From Chloroflexota bacterium (GTDB taxonomy: Bacteria > Chloroflexota > Anaerolineae > Anaerolineales > UBA4823): DNA of 32,807 bases. Each line of letters begins with the position of its first letter. The first letter of the stretch is position 1. The notes beneath the pieces were generated by a model. It saw only the letters and a program-made list of their open reading frames with translations. It was not told where the DNA came from and ran no database searches. The translations under genes and the position numbers were made by a program. Positions 14,971 through 23,398 of the stretch are shown in pieces. The DNA lies in assembly GCA_020349245.1 (NCBI GenBank), contig CP070764.1, positions 2,183,319 to 2,216,125 of the forward strand, in the 5' to 3' direction.

Positions 14971-15894
14971 GTGTCTGCCTCGATCACCTCAAGGCCAATC
15001 AAGGTATTGGTCGTGGAAGAGAATCAACCGGAATACGCGCCCTGGGTCCAAATCGTATCCAGTGGGGTTAACAGCGACCAATTTGAATCGGAACGGGTAG
15101 CAACCTTATCAAAAGCTTTGGCTTTACTCGAAAAAAAGCCTTTTGATGTAATTCTATTGGATCTGGCCCTGCCAGACAGCGTTGGCGTGGGTACATTTTC
15201 ACAAATCTCCATGCGGGTTCCAGAAGTACCCATCGTGGTTACCTCGGCCTTGGAGAATAAGGACCACGCGTTCAACGTCCTCAGAGAGGGTGCCCAGGAT
15301 TATCTAATCAAGGGAGAGGTTGATGTAAAGCTGCTCAGGAGGACCCTGCTCTTTGCCATCGAACGTAACCGCTCACGCGTGTTACTGCAGCAGATGTCCT
15401 TTAATGATGAATTAACCGGGTTGCTGAACCGCCGGGGATTTCTTTCTATGGCCCAGCAACAGCTGAAGATCGCACAGCGCGAAAATTGGGAGCTCGTCCT
15501 TTTATTTGCTGACCTGGATAGTTTAAAGAATATCAATGATAGTTTCGGACATCCTGAAGGTGACCAGGCCTTGAAATCTATCGCAGCTGTCTTGAAAAAG
15601 ACTTTCCGGACATCAGACTTGATCGCTAGATTGGGGGGCGATGAGTTTGTTATCCTGGCGTTGAATGCACCAGCTGCTGGCGTGCATACGATGACTGCGC
15701 GCTTGCAAAGCAATCTCGACCGGCTTAATTTACAAAATCGATATTACCAGCTCTCCCTGAGCATCGGGATCGCCCAATTTGATCCCAATCGGATAACTTC
15801 TTTGGAAAGCATGATCATGGAAGCAGATAAGGCGCTTTACGAGAACAAACGCAAGAAAAGGATGGATGGCTCAGGTGATGCGCCTGAGGTGTAA
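14971..15894 (+). CDS. Receiver-GGDEF response regulator (diguanylate cyclase)
   Basis: The 307-residue protein joins a response-regulator receiver (residues 10-125) to a GGDEF domain (about 140-300). The receiver keeps the acidic pair Glu16/Glu17, the phosphorylation site Asp64 (ILLDLALPD) and Lys114 (YLIKGE). The catalytic motif GGDEF is intact (222-226), and RTSD (213-216) five residues ahead is the c-di-GMP-binding inhibitory site, so an active, feedback-controlled c-di-GMP synthase is expected. This layout is like PleD/WspR, but with a single receiver. The start is GTG at 14971, set by AGGAG (14960-14964) six bases upstream. No sensor kinase lies beside it, so its input is encoded elsewhere. 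Confidence 0.92.
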   Translation: MSASITSRPIKVLVVEENQPEYAPWVQIVSSGVNSDQFESERVATLSKALALLEKKPFDVILLDLALPDSVGVGTFSQISMRVPEVPIVVTSALENKDHAFNVLREGAQDYLIKGEVDVKLLRRTLLFAIERNRSRVLLQQMSFNDELTGLLNRRGFLSMAQQQLKIAQRENWELVLLFADLDSLKNINDSFGHPEGDQALKSIAAVLKKTFRTSDLIARLGGDEFVILALNAPAAGVHTMTARLQSNLDRLNLQNRYYQLSLSIGIAQFDPNRITSLESMIMEADKALYENKRKKRMDGSGDAPEV

Positions 15895-15948
15895 CCTTCT
15901 TGGTAAGTCCAGAAAAAAACCTCTTGTACCCAAAATATTAACCAGTAA

Positions 15949-15978
15949 TGAGCTCTCGGATTGAGTTACGAGAGCTCA
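15949..15978. terminator. Hairpin 1 between convergent genes
   Basis: TGAGCTCTCG (15949-15958) pairs perfectly with CGAGAGCTCA (15969-15978) around a ten-base loop. It lies 55 bases after the GGDEF stop. A real U-run is missing. Confidence 0.55.
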
Positions 15979-16051
15979 ATCATTTAAGCCACAGGAGATC
16001 TGGTTGCCCATTCTTTTATCAAGCTAAAAAAATGTGTCAGGCATAAATAAT

Positions 16052-16079
16052 CTGCCCGGGTGCTTTTGCACTCGGGCAG
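16052..16079. terminator. Hairpin 2 between convergent genes
   Basis: A 12-bp GC-rich stem (16052-16063 with 16068-16079, one G-U pair) closes on a TTTT loop. It lies between the stop of the GGDEF gene and the stop of the DUF5667 gene, and is stable enough to end transcription from either side, although no long U-run follows. Confidence 0.65.
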
Positions 16080-16147
16080 GTCCAATTGAGTTCAGGGTTT
16101 ATCTATAACATTATATCAAGAGATAATATTTGCCGATTTCACCTGGA

Positions 16148-17326
16148 TCAGGGAGCAGGCGTTGGTGTTGGCTGGATAACAGCCTGCTGGGTTGGCGTAC
16201 TTGTTGTCCCGGCAACCGTCACAGGGGTTGGCGTAGCCGTGGGTGGGGGAGGATCAGTCGGTGGGTTGGTCGGCACCGGGGTGTTTGTAGGTGGTAGCGG
16301 TGTGTCTGTCGGCAGCGGAGTGCTCGTTGGCGGTAGCGGTGTCTCCGTCGGTGGTAATGGGGTATTTGTAGGCGGTCGTGGTGTGTTTGTGGGCAGCGGT
16401 GTGTTGGTTGGGGGAACCCGCGTATTGGTTGCTGTCGGTTCAGGAGGTTGCGTCGGCGCGAAAGTTGGGATTGGTCTTTGTGTACGGGTCGGCGTTGCGG
16501 TGGGAACCGTGGTTGGAGGTGCAGATGGTGGTGGCACAAAGCCGCCGAAATTCTCAGCCGCCAGCTTCCTGACGAATTCTTGGTTGAGTGCCATCCGGTA
16601 TTGGAGATTAAAACTGATAATCTCAGGTGCATTTATGCTCAATGCCGTCAGGATGGTATTCCTTTCGGTTAAGATCCCATCTAGCTGGGTGGCTAACTCG
16701 TAGGCCAAAAATTTGTCCTGGTCTGATACTGTCTGGATGGTCTCAACTGTTTTGGTTACCTGTTCCTGGAGTTCCTGGATCGTTTCGGCTACCTCTTCGT
16801 AACGTTGTTCCACGATTAAGGCCTGCATTTCGGACAGGCGGTTTTCCACATATTGAATATTCAATTCGGCATCGTTTTTATTATCGAGGGAGGTGGCCAG
16901 AGCTATTTGTTCCAAGGTGAGTTTGACGGAATACAGGTCGTCACCGGGAAGAGCTTTTTCAGAAGCCGAAACTACTGTCCCGCTCACCAATAAACCCAGC
17001 ATCAGGACAAAGACAAAAGCCACCGGGGCAAACTTTTGCACGGTAAAGAAATTCTGCAGTCGCTCACCCCAAGTCAACGGGGTTTTGGTGATCGGATGGC
17101 TTTCTTGTTGAATCCTGGTGACTAACCGGCGCCGGGAAGCAGAAACAAAGCCCGGTCGCGGATCAAGGGCTGCACTGGCAGAAGATAACCAAAGTGCGAC
17201 TTCGATCTGAGTGCGTAATTCTTGCGCGAACTCAGGGTATCTGGCAACAACCGAGTCTATTGTCTCTCGTCCGCCTCGGATCAAATCGAGGCAAGACTGC
17301 AATGCCTCATCAAATTCTTTGTTCAT
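16148..17326 (-). CDS. DUF5667-type single-pass membrane protein with Thr/Pro-rich tail, probable anti-sigma partner
   Basis: The protein has 392 residues. Residues 1-95 are a soluble, helical segment that contains a row of Glu/Arg residues and resembles the short cytoplasmic parts of anti-sigma proteins. One membrane helix (about 101-121, FAPVAFVFVLMLGLLVSG) is followed by the DUF5667 signature KALPGDDLYSVKLTLEQI. A coiled, Gln/Glu-rich region leads to a 120-residue tail of degenerate PTNTPLPPT-like repeats, probably an extracellular spacer. I prefer the ATG at 17326, nine bases from GGAAG, over that at 17335. Either way the start lies inside the ECF sigma gene (17310-17882), so translation is coupled, and a regulator role for that sigma factor is likely but inferred. 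Confidence 0.85.
   Translation of the reverse strand: MNKEFDEALQSCLDLIRGGRETIDSVVARYPEFAQELRTQIEVALWLSSASAALDPRPGFVSASRRRLVTRIQQESHPITKTPLTWGERLQNFFTVQKFAPVAFVFVLMLGLLVSGTVVSASEKALPGDDLYSVKLTLEQIALATSLDNKNDAELNIQYVENRLSEMQALIVEQRYEEVAETIQELQEQVTKTVETIQTVSDQDKFLAYELATQLDGILTERNTILTALSINAPEIISFNLQYRMALNQEFVRKLAAENFGGFVPPPSAPPTTVPTATPTRTQRPIPTFAPTQPPEPTATNTRVPPTNTPLPTNTPRPPTNTPLPPTETPLPPTSTPLPTDTPLPPTNTPVPTNPPTDPPPPTATPTPVTVAGTTSTPTQQAVIQPTPTPAP
16155..16510 (-). repeat. Degenerate tandem repeats coding for the Thr/Pro tail
   Basis: About a dozen imperfect repeats of 24-30 bases code for variants of PTNTPLPPT and PTSTPLPTD. They are diverged enough to be individually distinct but share the same codon-level pattern, which points to growth by slippage or unequal crossing over within the gene. 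Confidence 0.7.
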
Positions 17327-17882
17327 ATTGTTCATCTTCCATTGTCTTACGTAATGCTACAATGGCTCTGTGTTGTAAAACCCGGACGGCTCCTGTTGAT
17401 CGGTTCATCACCTTGGCAGTTTCATTCGGCGATAGATCGTTTAAAAATCGTAGTACCAGCACTTCTTGATAATCGTCTCTCAGTTGTGTCAAGGCCTGGC
17501 GAATTTCGAGGTGTTTTAAATTCCGCGCGGTCACTTCACCAGGTTCCGGATTTGTATCTTTTAATTGAATATCCTCTATGGTCACTTGTTGAGGTGACCT
17601 TCCATTCCTTCGATAGTGATCGATCAATACATTCCGAGCGATGATCAACAAAAAGGCAAGAAACGGTACACCGCGTTCGTCATAGCTGGGCACTGAATTC
17701 CACGCGCGCAGAAAGACTTCTTCCGTAAAGTCTTCTGCATCCATACTATTGTCAAGACGAGCGTACAGAAAGCGGTAAACTGCGTTAACATGCCGTTCGT
17801 AAAGCTCGCCAAACGCTTCCGCTTCACCGTCCTTTGCAAGTTTGATTAGTTGATCGTCGTCAATATCATGCCATTGAAGCAT
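17310..17882 (-). CDS. ECF-type RNA polymerase sigma-70 family factor
   Basis: The protein has 190 residues, the size of extracytoplasmic-function sigma factors. Region 2 spans about residues 24-93 (LYERHVNAVYRFLYARL, then DAEDFTEEVFLRAW), the part that binds core polymerase and the -10 element. Region 4 spans about 120-180 (LTQLRDDYQEVLVLRF, SPNETAKVMNRSTGAVRVLQHRAI), which reads the -35 element. Region 3 is absent, as expected. The ATG at 17882 is preceded by AGGA-type sequence. The DUF5667 gene begins within its last 26 bases. Such pairs usually encode a sigma factor and a membrane protein holding it inactive until an outside signal arrives. Confidence 0.92.
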   Translation of the reverse strand: MLQWHDIDDDQLIKLAKDGEAEAFGELYERHVNAVYRFLYARLDNSMDAEDFTEEVFLRAWNSVPSYDERGVPFLAFLLIIARNVLIDHYRRNGRSPQQVTIEDIQLKDTNPEPGEVTARNLKHLEIRQALTQLRDDYQEVLVLRFLNDLSPNETAKVMNRSTGAVRVLQHRAIVALRKTMEDEQYEQRI

Positions 17883-18246
17883 GATTCCTATCCTATTAAA
17901 CGCATTCTGGTGTCTTTTGTTACAATGATTCCGGTCTCTAATTGTTCCTTAATTCACGTGTTCTGGATAAATATTTCAAGCGAGTTTGCCCTGGGACCCG
18001 AAATCTTCTTCCAAAATCGAATACTTGAGGAATATTTGGTAAATCTAGGATATTTGGTTTCTCGGGAAGCGTCTCGCTCAATGCGCATTGTATCACGAAT
18101 CAATACTCAAGTACTATTTGCTCGCTCCTTTCGATTTTGAAAAGCGCAATAAAAAGTTGTGCAAGAAATCTCAACGTATACAAAAAACGGGTCTGTTCAC
18201 GAGGTGTCCTCCGAACAGACCCGCGGTCAGGTGTTGTAGATTCAGG
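17883..18246 (-). other. Intergenic region between gdhA and the sigma factor gene
   Basis: The part 17883-18180 shows no convincing gene on either strand; it must hold the promoter of the sigma factor operon, but I could not place a clear pair of hexamers. The part 18188-18223 is the terminator of the glutamate dehydrogenase gene. Confidence 0.5.
18182..18223 (-). terminator. Intrinsic terminator of the glutamate dehydrogenase gene
   Basis: On the minus strand, an 11-bp perfect stem (18213-18223 with 18188-18198) encloses a second small GAGG/CCTC helix and is followed by six T. It lies about 25 bases after the stop codon of the dehydrogenase and is the clearest rho-independent terminator in the window. 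Confidence 0.92.
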
Positions 18247-19533
18247 CTAAATCCAACCCCGCAGCTCCATCGCTTTGACCACTTTTGCGATAGCCACCAT
18301 GTAAGCAGCATCCCGCATGAACACTTTCTCGCTTTCAGCCATCTCAACCACGTTGTTGAAGGCCTTTGTAATCGTTGTATCTAAGCGGGAAAGCACTTCA
18401 TCTCGGGTCCAATAATAATTCATATCATTCTGCACACTCTCGAAGTAGGATACCGTGACCCCACCAGCATTGCACAAGAAATCGGGGATCACAAAGATGT
18501 CGTTTCGTTTGAGAACTTCGTCCGCTTCTGGGGTTGTAGGCCCGTTCGCACCTTCAGCAACCATCTTTACTCGATCGCTGATGCGGGTGACAGTCTCGGC
18601 GTTAATCTGGCCTTCCAAGGCGCCTGGAATGAGGATATCCGCATCCTTCGTGATCCAAGCATCCCCATCCTCGATGATATAACCCGCATCGCGCCCCTTG
18701 TCTTTGTCGATTGAACCGTACGTGTCAGTAATCGTTTGTAGGAAGCGTGGATTGATTCCATCTGGATGGCTGATCGTGAATGGCGCGCGAGCCTCGTGGT
18801 CCCAGCAAGATACGCAGGCGACCTTGCCGCCGAGGATCTCTGTGAACCCGATGGCGGAATATTGGGAAACGTTTCCAAATCCCTGGATGGCAGCCACGGA
18901 TTTTGTGGGGTCCATTCCCATGTGTTTCATCGCCTCGCGAACGGTGTAAATCAACCCGAATCCCGTAGCTTCTGTGCGGCCCAGCGAGCCACCCCCACCA
19001 ACTGGTTTTCCGGTGATCACTCCCGGGGTATATTCCCCAACTAGTTTTGAATACTCGTCCATCATCCAGCCCATCATGCGGGGATTCGTGCCGACATCAG
19101 GCGCAGGAACATCCTGGCGTGGGCCAATATTGCGCCAGATCTGTCCAATCCACCCGCGCACCAATCTCTCCTGTTCGCCGATTGACAGGGAGGCGGGATC
19201 GACGGCAACACCGCCTTTACCACCGCCAAGGGGGATATCTGCGACAGCTGTTTTCCAGGTCATCCACATGGCCAAGGCACGCACAGTATCTAGCGTCTCT
19301 GATGGATGGAAGCGGATGCCTCCCTTGCTCGGGCCGCGGGCATCGTTGTGCTGGATGCGGTATCCAAAGAAGGTGCGCAAAGAACCATCGTCCATGAATA
19401 CCGGGATCATGAATTTAAACTCACGGGTAGGCCAGCGCAGTATTTCTGCGATTTGGGGGTCCAAATTGAGCATTTTCGCAACATTGTCAAATTGGCTCTG
19501 GGCCATTGTAAATGCATTGATCGTTTCAGTCAT
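18247..19533 (-). CDS. gdhA: Glutamate dehydrogenase (Glu/Leu/Phe/Val dehydrogenase family)
   Basis: The protein has 428 residues, typical for hexameric glutamate dehydrogenases, which interconvert glutamate and 2-oxoglutarate plus ammonium with NAD(P). The active-site region reads PLGGGKGGVAVDP, with the catalytic lysine, preceded by GPSKGGIRFHP, the substrate-binding lysine segment. GFGNVSQYSA is the nucleotide-binding glycine loop, and EGANGPTTPEAD and PDFLCNAGGVTVSYFE are strongly conserved later motifs. A leucine dehydrogenase is less likely given the length. The ATG at 19533 has AGGAGA eight bases upstream. The 205 bases before it hold the gatB terminator, a probable promoter and a hairpin leader (19576-19598), so expression may be attenuated. 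Confidence 0.95.
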   Translation of the reverse strand: MTETINAFTMAQSQFDNVAKMLNLDPQIAEILRWPTREFKFMIPVFMDDGSLRTFFGYRIQHNDARGPSKGGIRFHPSETLDTVRALAMWMTWKTAVADIPLGGGKGGVAVDPASLSIGEQERLVRGWIGQIWRNIGPRQDVPAPDVGTNPRMMGWMMDEYSKLVGEYTPGVITGKPVGGGGSLGRTEATGFGLIYTVREAMKHMGMDPTKSVAAIQGFGNVSQYSAIGFTEILGGKVACVSCWDHEARAPFTISHPDGINPRFLQTITDTYGSIDKDKGRDAGYIIEDGDAWITKDADILIPGALEGQINAETVTRISDRVKMVAEGANGPTTPEADEVLKRNDIFVIPDFLCNAGGVTVSYFESVQNDMNYYWTRDEVLSRLDTTITKAFNNVVEMAESEKVFMRDAAYMVAIAKVVKAMELRGWI

Positions 19534-19575
19534 TAATATGCTCTCCTGTTCAGTTTATAAAGGGGATAATATAAA

Positions 19576-19598
19576 CGGGCACCTCGGTATGGCGCCCG
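19576..19598 (-). promoter_or_regulatory. Leader hairpin before gdhA, possible attenuator
   Basis: On the minus strand, CGGGCGCC pairs with GGTGCCCG (8 bp, one G-U) and is followed by TTTATATTAT, similar to a terminator placed 40 bases before the gdhA start. The 3' arm GAGGTGCC is also perfectly complementary to GGCACCTC at 19690-19697, further upstream. If that stretch is transcribed, the two could pair and break the hairpin. It overlaps the spacer of the promoter I propose (19681-19709), so an upstream start would be required. Confidence 0.4.
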
Positions 19599-19680
19599 CA
19601 AAAATCTCCATCGACGGAGTGGGAAATGTATGTTTGGTTGCTCAATGCAGTTTCCCATTATCCCTGGATTTTCGGTTTAA

Positions 19681-19709
19681 ACCTTAGCAGAGGTGCCATG
19701 ACTCGTCAA
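19681..19709 (-). promoter_or_regulatory. Possible promoter of gdhA
   Basis: On the minus strand, TTGACG (19704-19709) and TAAGGT (19681-19686) are 17 bases apart. The transcript would begin near 19674, giving a leader of about 140 bases with several hairpins (GGGAAA/TTTCCC, CTCC/GGAG near 19610, and 19576-19598). Confidence 0.45.
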
Positions 19710-19714
19710 GTGAT

Positions 19715-19739
19715 AAAAAGCACGTAATTATTATGTGCT
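19715..19739 (-). terminator. Terminator overlapping the gatB stop codon
   Basis: On the minus strand, a 9-bp stem (19731-19739 with 19719-19727, one G-U pair) closes on a three-base loop and is followed by TTTT. It shares bases with the TAG stop of gatB at 19738-19740, so the operon ends immediately after translation stops. Confidence 0.75.
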
Positions 19740-21222
19740 ATAGGCCATCAGTTTGGCGCAGGGCAGCTAATTGGCTTTCTAGTTCTTGTTCAACAACTTG
19801 TGGATTTGCCTGCCCCTTAGCAGCCTGCATGACTTGGCCGAATAACCAGCGGGAAATGGCGTCTTTACCCTTGAGGTACTCTTGAACCTGGGCCGGATTG
19901 CCTGATATCACCTGGTTGATCAAGTCGACAATATATTCTCTATCGGAGATTTGAGAAAACCCATGGTCAGCAACGATCTCGCCTGCTGTTCTTCCAGTAG
20001 AGAACATCTCCACCAAAACTGTTTTCGCAGTTTTTTGATTGATCTCTCCCTGCGATACCAGGAGGATCAGTTCTGCAAATTCCCTGGGCGTGATATCTAC
20101 CTGCTCTATGGGCACGCCGAATTGGTTTTGCACCCCGAATAAGTCCCCGATTATCCAATTCGCGATAACTTTCGGGCGTATCTCCTCCCGGGAACTCTCA
20201 ACCAAGTAGCGATAGACCTCTTCAAAATAATCTGCCGCACTTCGTTCGGCAACAAGAATTCCCGCATCATACTCACTCAAACCAAATTCTGTCATGAAAC
20301 GATGCAGCTTTGCTTCCGGAAGCTCAGGAAGCGAGTTGCGCAGGCTGTCGATCCATTCTTGTTCGATCACTAACGGAGGTAGATCTGGTTCGGGAAAGTA
20401 ACGGTAATCATTCTCTTCTTCTTTTGTACGCTGAGGAACAGTCATCCCCAGATTCTCATCCCAGCCGACAGTTTGTTGAAGGATAGGTTTACCCTGTTGA
20501 ATTTCGCTTGATTGGCGTTTTATTTCGTATGCCACACTTCGTTCAAGGGCGCGGAAGCTGTTCAAGTTCTTAACCTCGATTCTTGTACCCAGGTCCTTTG
20601 ATCCCGGAGGTCGAACAGAAATGTTTGGTTCAATACGCATCACGCCTTTCTCAAGGTCACCGGAATTAACTTGCAGGTAGCGGAGTAGCGAACGTAGATT
20701 GGTAGCAAAAGACCGCACTTCTTCGGCTGAATGCATGTCTGGTTCAGTGACAATTTCCAGGAGTGGTACACCCGCACGGTTCAGGTCGACCAGCGAATAG
20801 GCCTCTTCCTCCTGGTAGATGTGAGTGAGTTTTCCCGTATCCTCCTCAAGATGGACACGCCGAATGCGGATCTGGCGCACGCCCTCTGCTGTTTGAATTT
20901 TCAGATGGCCATTGCGTGCCAGAGGATGTTCGTATTGAGAAATCTGATATCCTTTGGGGAGGTCAGGATAGAAATAATTCTTCCGGGCAAAGATGCTGGT
21001 ATGGGCGATCTCGCACTCCAGGGCAAGAGCAACCCGCAGGGCATATTCAACTGCTCGCTGGTTGATAACAGGTAAGACCCCAGGCATGCCAGTGCACACG
21101 GGGCAGACTGCAATATTTGGTTTTGCCACTGTAGAATCTAAGACTGCACAGGAACAAAACATCTTCGAATTGGTTTCCAACTCAGCGTGAACTTCTATCC
21201 CAATGACTGCTTCAAATTCCAT
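19738..21222 (-). CDS. gatB: Aspartyl/glutamyl-tRNA(Asn/Gln) amidotransferase subunit B
   Basis: The protein has 494 residues, the normal size of GatB, the kinase-like subunit of the GatCAB complex that converts Glu-tRNA(Gln) and Asp-tRNA(Asn) to the amide forms. Landmarks are GIEVHAEL near the N-terminus, a Cys cluster FCSC and CPVCTGMPG fitting the zinc site, [32 protein letters not shown] quoted in part, and [11 protein letters not shown]. The C-terminal 150 residues are the helical and tail (YqeY-like) domains that hold tRNA. The ATG shares its A with the TAA stop of the preceding small gene (TAATG). gatA and gatC are not in the window, so the complex is encoded at separate loci. Confidence 0.96.
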   Translation of the reverse strand: MEFEAVIGIEVHAELETNSKMFCSCAVLDSTVAKPNIAVCPVCTGMPGVLPVINQRAVEYALRVALALECEIAHTSIFARKNYFYPDLPKGYQISQYEHPLARNGHLKIQTAEGVRQIRIRRVHLEEDTGKLTHIYQEEEAYSLVDLNRAGVPLLEIVTEPDMHSAEEVRSFATNLRSLLRYLQVNSGDLEKGVMRIEPNISVRPPGSKDLGTRIEVKNLNSFRALERSVAYEIKRQSSEIQQGKPILQQTVGWDENLGMTVPQRTKEEENDYRYFPEPDLPPLVIEQEWIDSLRNSLPELPEAKLHRFMTEFGLSEYDAGILVAERSAADYFEEVYRYLVESSREEIRPKVIANWIIGDLFGVQNQFGVPIEQVDITPREFAELILLVSQGEINQKTAKTVLVEMFSTGRTAGEIVADHGFSQISDREYIVDLINQVISGNPAQVQEYLKGKDAISRWLFGQVMQAAKGQANPQVVEQELESQLAALRQTDGL

Positions 21223-21437
21223 TACGTTGACCTAAAGCTCCATTGATCAGAGTGTTCTTCATAAATTAATTCGTACATCCGCTTGTTGGTTGTTTCTATG
21301 AGGAAAGCAATACCCGTGGGGATACGCCAGCTTTTGACGATCGCGGTTATTTCCAGGCGCTCTTCACCAATGACAAGGGTCGTGGGTCGTTCGCCGTACC
21401 TTGTGCTGGAGAAGCATTCGACTTCACAAGGAAACAA
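21222..21437 (-). CDS. Small uncharacterised protein between the nucleotidyltransferase gene and gatB
   Basis: The 71-residue protein is not one I recognise with certainty. It is predicted to be mostly beta: alternating hydrophobic strands ([38 protein letters not shown], both cut to parts here) with the pattern YGERP, a central SWRIP and a final W-S/F. The pattern YxERPxxxxxxxxxxxV....WR.P recalls small domains of unknown function found across several phyla. It overlaps the upstream nucleotidyltransferase gene by 14 bases, and its stop shares a base with the start of gatB (TAATG), so it is a true member of the operon. Confidence 0.75.
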   Translation of the reverse strand: MFPCEVECFSSTRYGERPTTLVIGEERLEITAIVKSWRIPTGIAFLIETTNKRMYELIYEEHSDQWSFRST

Positions 21438-22434
21438 CGGTATTATCCCCTGCGTTGACTGAACCCGCTCGCCGTTGAATCTGGGATCGACGGCCGATCA
21501 GAGACCTTTCCAGGATCACGTCAGAAACCTGGGCTTCATCTTCGAGTATAGAGTCGCGCACGATACTGCTGGACACCTGCGCGCCGGATCCGATTGATGC
21601 ATATGGTCCGATCACGCAATTCTCGAGCTCTGCGGAGGGGTGGACAAATACCGGTGGGTTGATCACCACGCCACTTCGTTTTGCAGCCTCCTCGCTGTTG
21701 CTGTGCCCATTTTTTAACAAGTAGCGATTGGTTTCCAATAAGGCATCAGGTGTTCCAGCATCCAGCCACACGTCCACTTTCTCCGTGTGCATGGTGATCC
21801 CCTTCTCGAGCATGATATTGATCGCATCCACCAGGAAATACTCACCTTTTAATTGGAGATCCCGCTGCATTTGCTCTTCGATAGCTGCGATCAAGGCCTC
21901 CGATGACCGGAAATAATAAAATCCCACCACCGCAAGATTGTTTTCAGTCTCTTTTGGTTTCTCGATCAATTGCGTGACTCGTCCATCCTGGTCAACCACG
22001 GCGACACCAAAGCGGCGCGGATCGGGGACTGGTTTGACCCAGGCTACAGCATCTGAAGGTTTATCCAGCAAATTTGACAGGTCGGTTTCAATCAATGTGT
22101 CGGCAAAAACGACCATCATTGGACCAGTTAGGTACTGGCGTGCCAGGTAGATTGCATGAGATTGTCCTTTTGGGTTATCCTGGACCACGAAATGGGACTT
22201 GATGTGCGGATAACATTTTTGCATGTGATCTTCAATTTGATCTCCAAGATAACCAACAATATTAACGAACTCGACGTTATCCGGGTTGGGAAGCGTGGAG
22301 AACATATCAAGCACATGATCGAGGACGGGTTTTCCAGCGACGCTGACCAATTGTTTGGGCTTGCTCCAAGTATGTGGGCGCAGACGAGTGCCGAGCCCTG
22401 CCATGGGAATTACAACTTTTAAAGTGTTCTTCAT
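21424..22434 (-). CDS. Sugar-phosphate nucleotidyltransferase with C-terminal left-handed beta-helix
   Basis: The protein has 336 residues. The N-terminal 230 are a nucleotidyltransferase of the RmlA/GlmU/MPG1 type: the signature GLGTRLRPHTWSKPKQ (residues 13-28) binds the nucleotide and metal, VFADTLI holds the metal-binding Asp, and EKPKE and WLDAGTPDALLETN follow. The last 80 residues carry hexapeptide-type repeats (NCVIGPYASIGSGAQV, SIVRDSILEDEAQVSDVI quoted in part) forming a left-handed beta-helix, as in glucose-1-phosphate thymidylyltransferase-like enzymes. It makes an NDP-sugar for surface polysaccharide; the exact sugar is not evident. It is the first gene of an operon with the small protein and gatB. 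The leader has no strong ribosome-binding site (AAGG is 14 bases away). Confidence 0.88.
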   Translation of the reverse strand: MKNTLKVVIPMAGLGTRLRPHTWSKPKQLVSVAGKPVLDHVLDMFSTLPNPDNVEFVNIVGYLGDQIEDHMQKCYPHIKSHFVVQDNPKGQSHAIYLARQYLTGPMMVVFADTLIETDLSNLLDKPSDAVAWVKPVPDPRRFGVAVVDQDGRVTQLIEKPKETENNLAVVGFYYFRSSEALIAAIEEQMQRDLQLKGEYFLVDAINIMLEKGITMHTEKVDVWLDAGTPDALLETNRYLLKNGHSNSEEAAKRSGVVINPPVFVHPSAELENCVIGPYASIGSGAQVSSSIVRDSILEDEAQVSDVILERSLIGRRSQIQRRAGSVNAGDNTVVSL

Positions 22435-22582
22435 GATAATATTTCTTTACCTTGATAATCGGGTTTCTTAATCACAGGTGAGCGACATATAATCATGTGA
22501 GGGTAGAATTACAGCCTTCACATATTCAATTGTAATCGATCGGATTGTGACCGTGAAAGAGTTTGCAGTTGTGGAAGTTGAT

Positions 22583-22588
22583 TATAAT
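22583..22588 (+). promoter_or_regulatory. Possible -10 element of the SIMPL lipoprotein gene
   Basis: A perfect TATAAT lies 79 bases before the ATG at 22667. The best -35 hexamer, TTGCAG (22563-22568), is only 14 bases away, so the spacing is poor. The rest of 22435-22642, between two divergent genes, shows nothing else clear. Confidence 0.35.
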
Positions 22589-22666
22589 TGAACGATTTTA
22601 ATCTTTAGTGAGATCAAGCAGTGAGTTTAATGCAAAGAATAAATGCCATTGATTTGGAGACCAATC

Positions 22667-23398
22667 ATGAGGGTTAGCGTGTTGGCCGCCATCGTAGGGA
22701 TACTTATCGCGGCAGGAATGCTGGCCGCCTGTGACAGCAATCCAGGTGAACCAACAGCAACGAGCACACCCCAACCACGGGATATTACAGTTTCTGGCAG
22801 TGGTAAGGTATACCTGACTCCTGATATTGCTACGATCTCAATTGGAGTCCATACCGAAGATGAGAGTGCAGCCAGGGCCGTCAGTGGGAATAATGCTCAA
22901 GTGGAGAAGGTCACGGAAGTTCTCATGGAAATGGGTGTAGATGAAAAGGATATCCAGACTTCAAATTTTAATATCTTCCTCGAGCAGCGCTATGACGATG
23001 ATGGAAATCCATCAGGGACAATGTACATAGTTGATAATACTGTATTTGTCACCGTGCGCAATCTTGATCTATTAGGGGAGATCATGGGGGCTGTGGTCGC
23101 GGCTGGGGCGAATTCGATCTTTGGTATCCAATTTGATACCGAAAATAAAACCCAGGCGCTTTCGGAGGCACGCAAGGCAGCGGTTGAAAATGCACAGAAA
23201 AAGGCAGAAGAACTCGCTCAAGCAGCTGGAGTTACTTTGGGGGAGATCCAGTCAATTAATGAAACCGGGGGAGTTCCTGTCCCAGTCTTCGAAGGAAAAA
23301 GCGGCGGCGGCTTGGGCGCGATGAACGACCAGGTCCCTGCTTCACTGGGGCAGCTCAGCTTAACAGTCGAAGTCTCTGTGGTTTATAACATACGCTAA
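22667..23398 (+). CDS. SIMPL (DUF541) domain lipoprotein
   Basis: The protein has 243 residues. A lipoprotein signal ends in LAAC, with the lipidated Cys at residue 22, followed by a short Thr/Pro linker. The rest is a SIMPL domain, found in periplasmic/outer-surface proteins such as E. coli YggE, linked to oxidative stress and membrane integrity. Typical features are ISVSGSGKV-like opening (here ITVSGSGKVYLTPDIATISIGV, quoted in part), the N-x-Q-V/VEKV helix, KDIQTSNFNIF and the repeated Ala-rich helix before ELAQAAGVTLG. I start at 22667 because GGAGA lies six bases upstream; an ATG eight codons earlier has no such site. It is divergent from the nucleotidyltransferase operon. Confidence 0.88.
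   Translation: MRVSVLAAIVGILIAAGMLAACDSNPGEPTATSTPQPRDITVSGSGKVYLTPDIATISIGVHTEDESAARAVSGNNAQVEKVTEVLMEMGVDEKDIQTSNFNIFLEQRYDDDGNPSGTMYIVDNTVFVTVRNLDLLGEIMGAVVAAGANSIFGIQFDTENKTQALSEARKAAVENAQKKAEELAQAAGVTLGEIQSINETGGVPVPVFEGKSGGGLGAMNDQVPASLGQLSLTVEVSVVYNIR

Noticed and set aside
19557..19740. T-box, TPP, cobalamin or glutamine riboswitch in the gdhA leader
   Set aside because: The conserved cores (AGGGTGGNACCGCG, CTGAGA, the B12 box and the glnA-RNA core) are not present.
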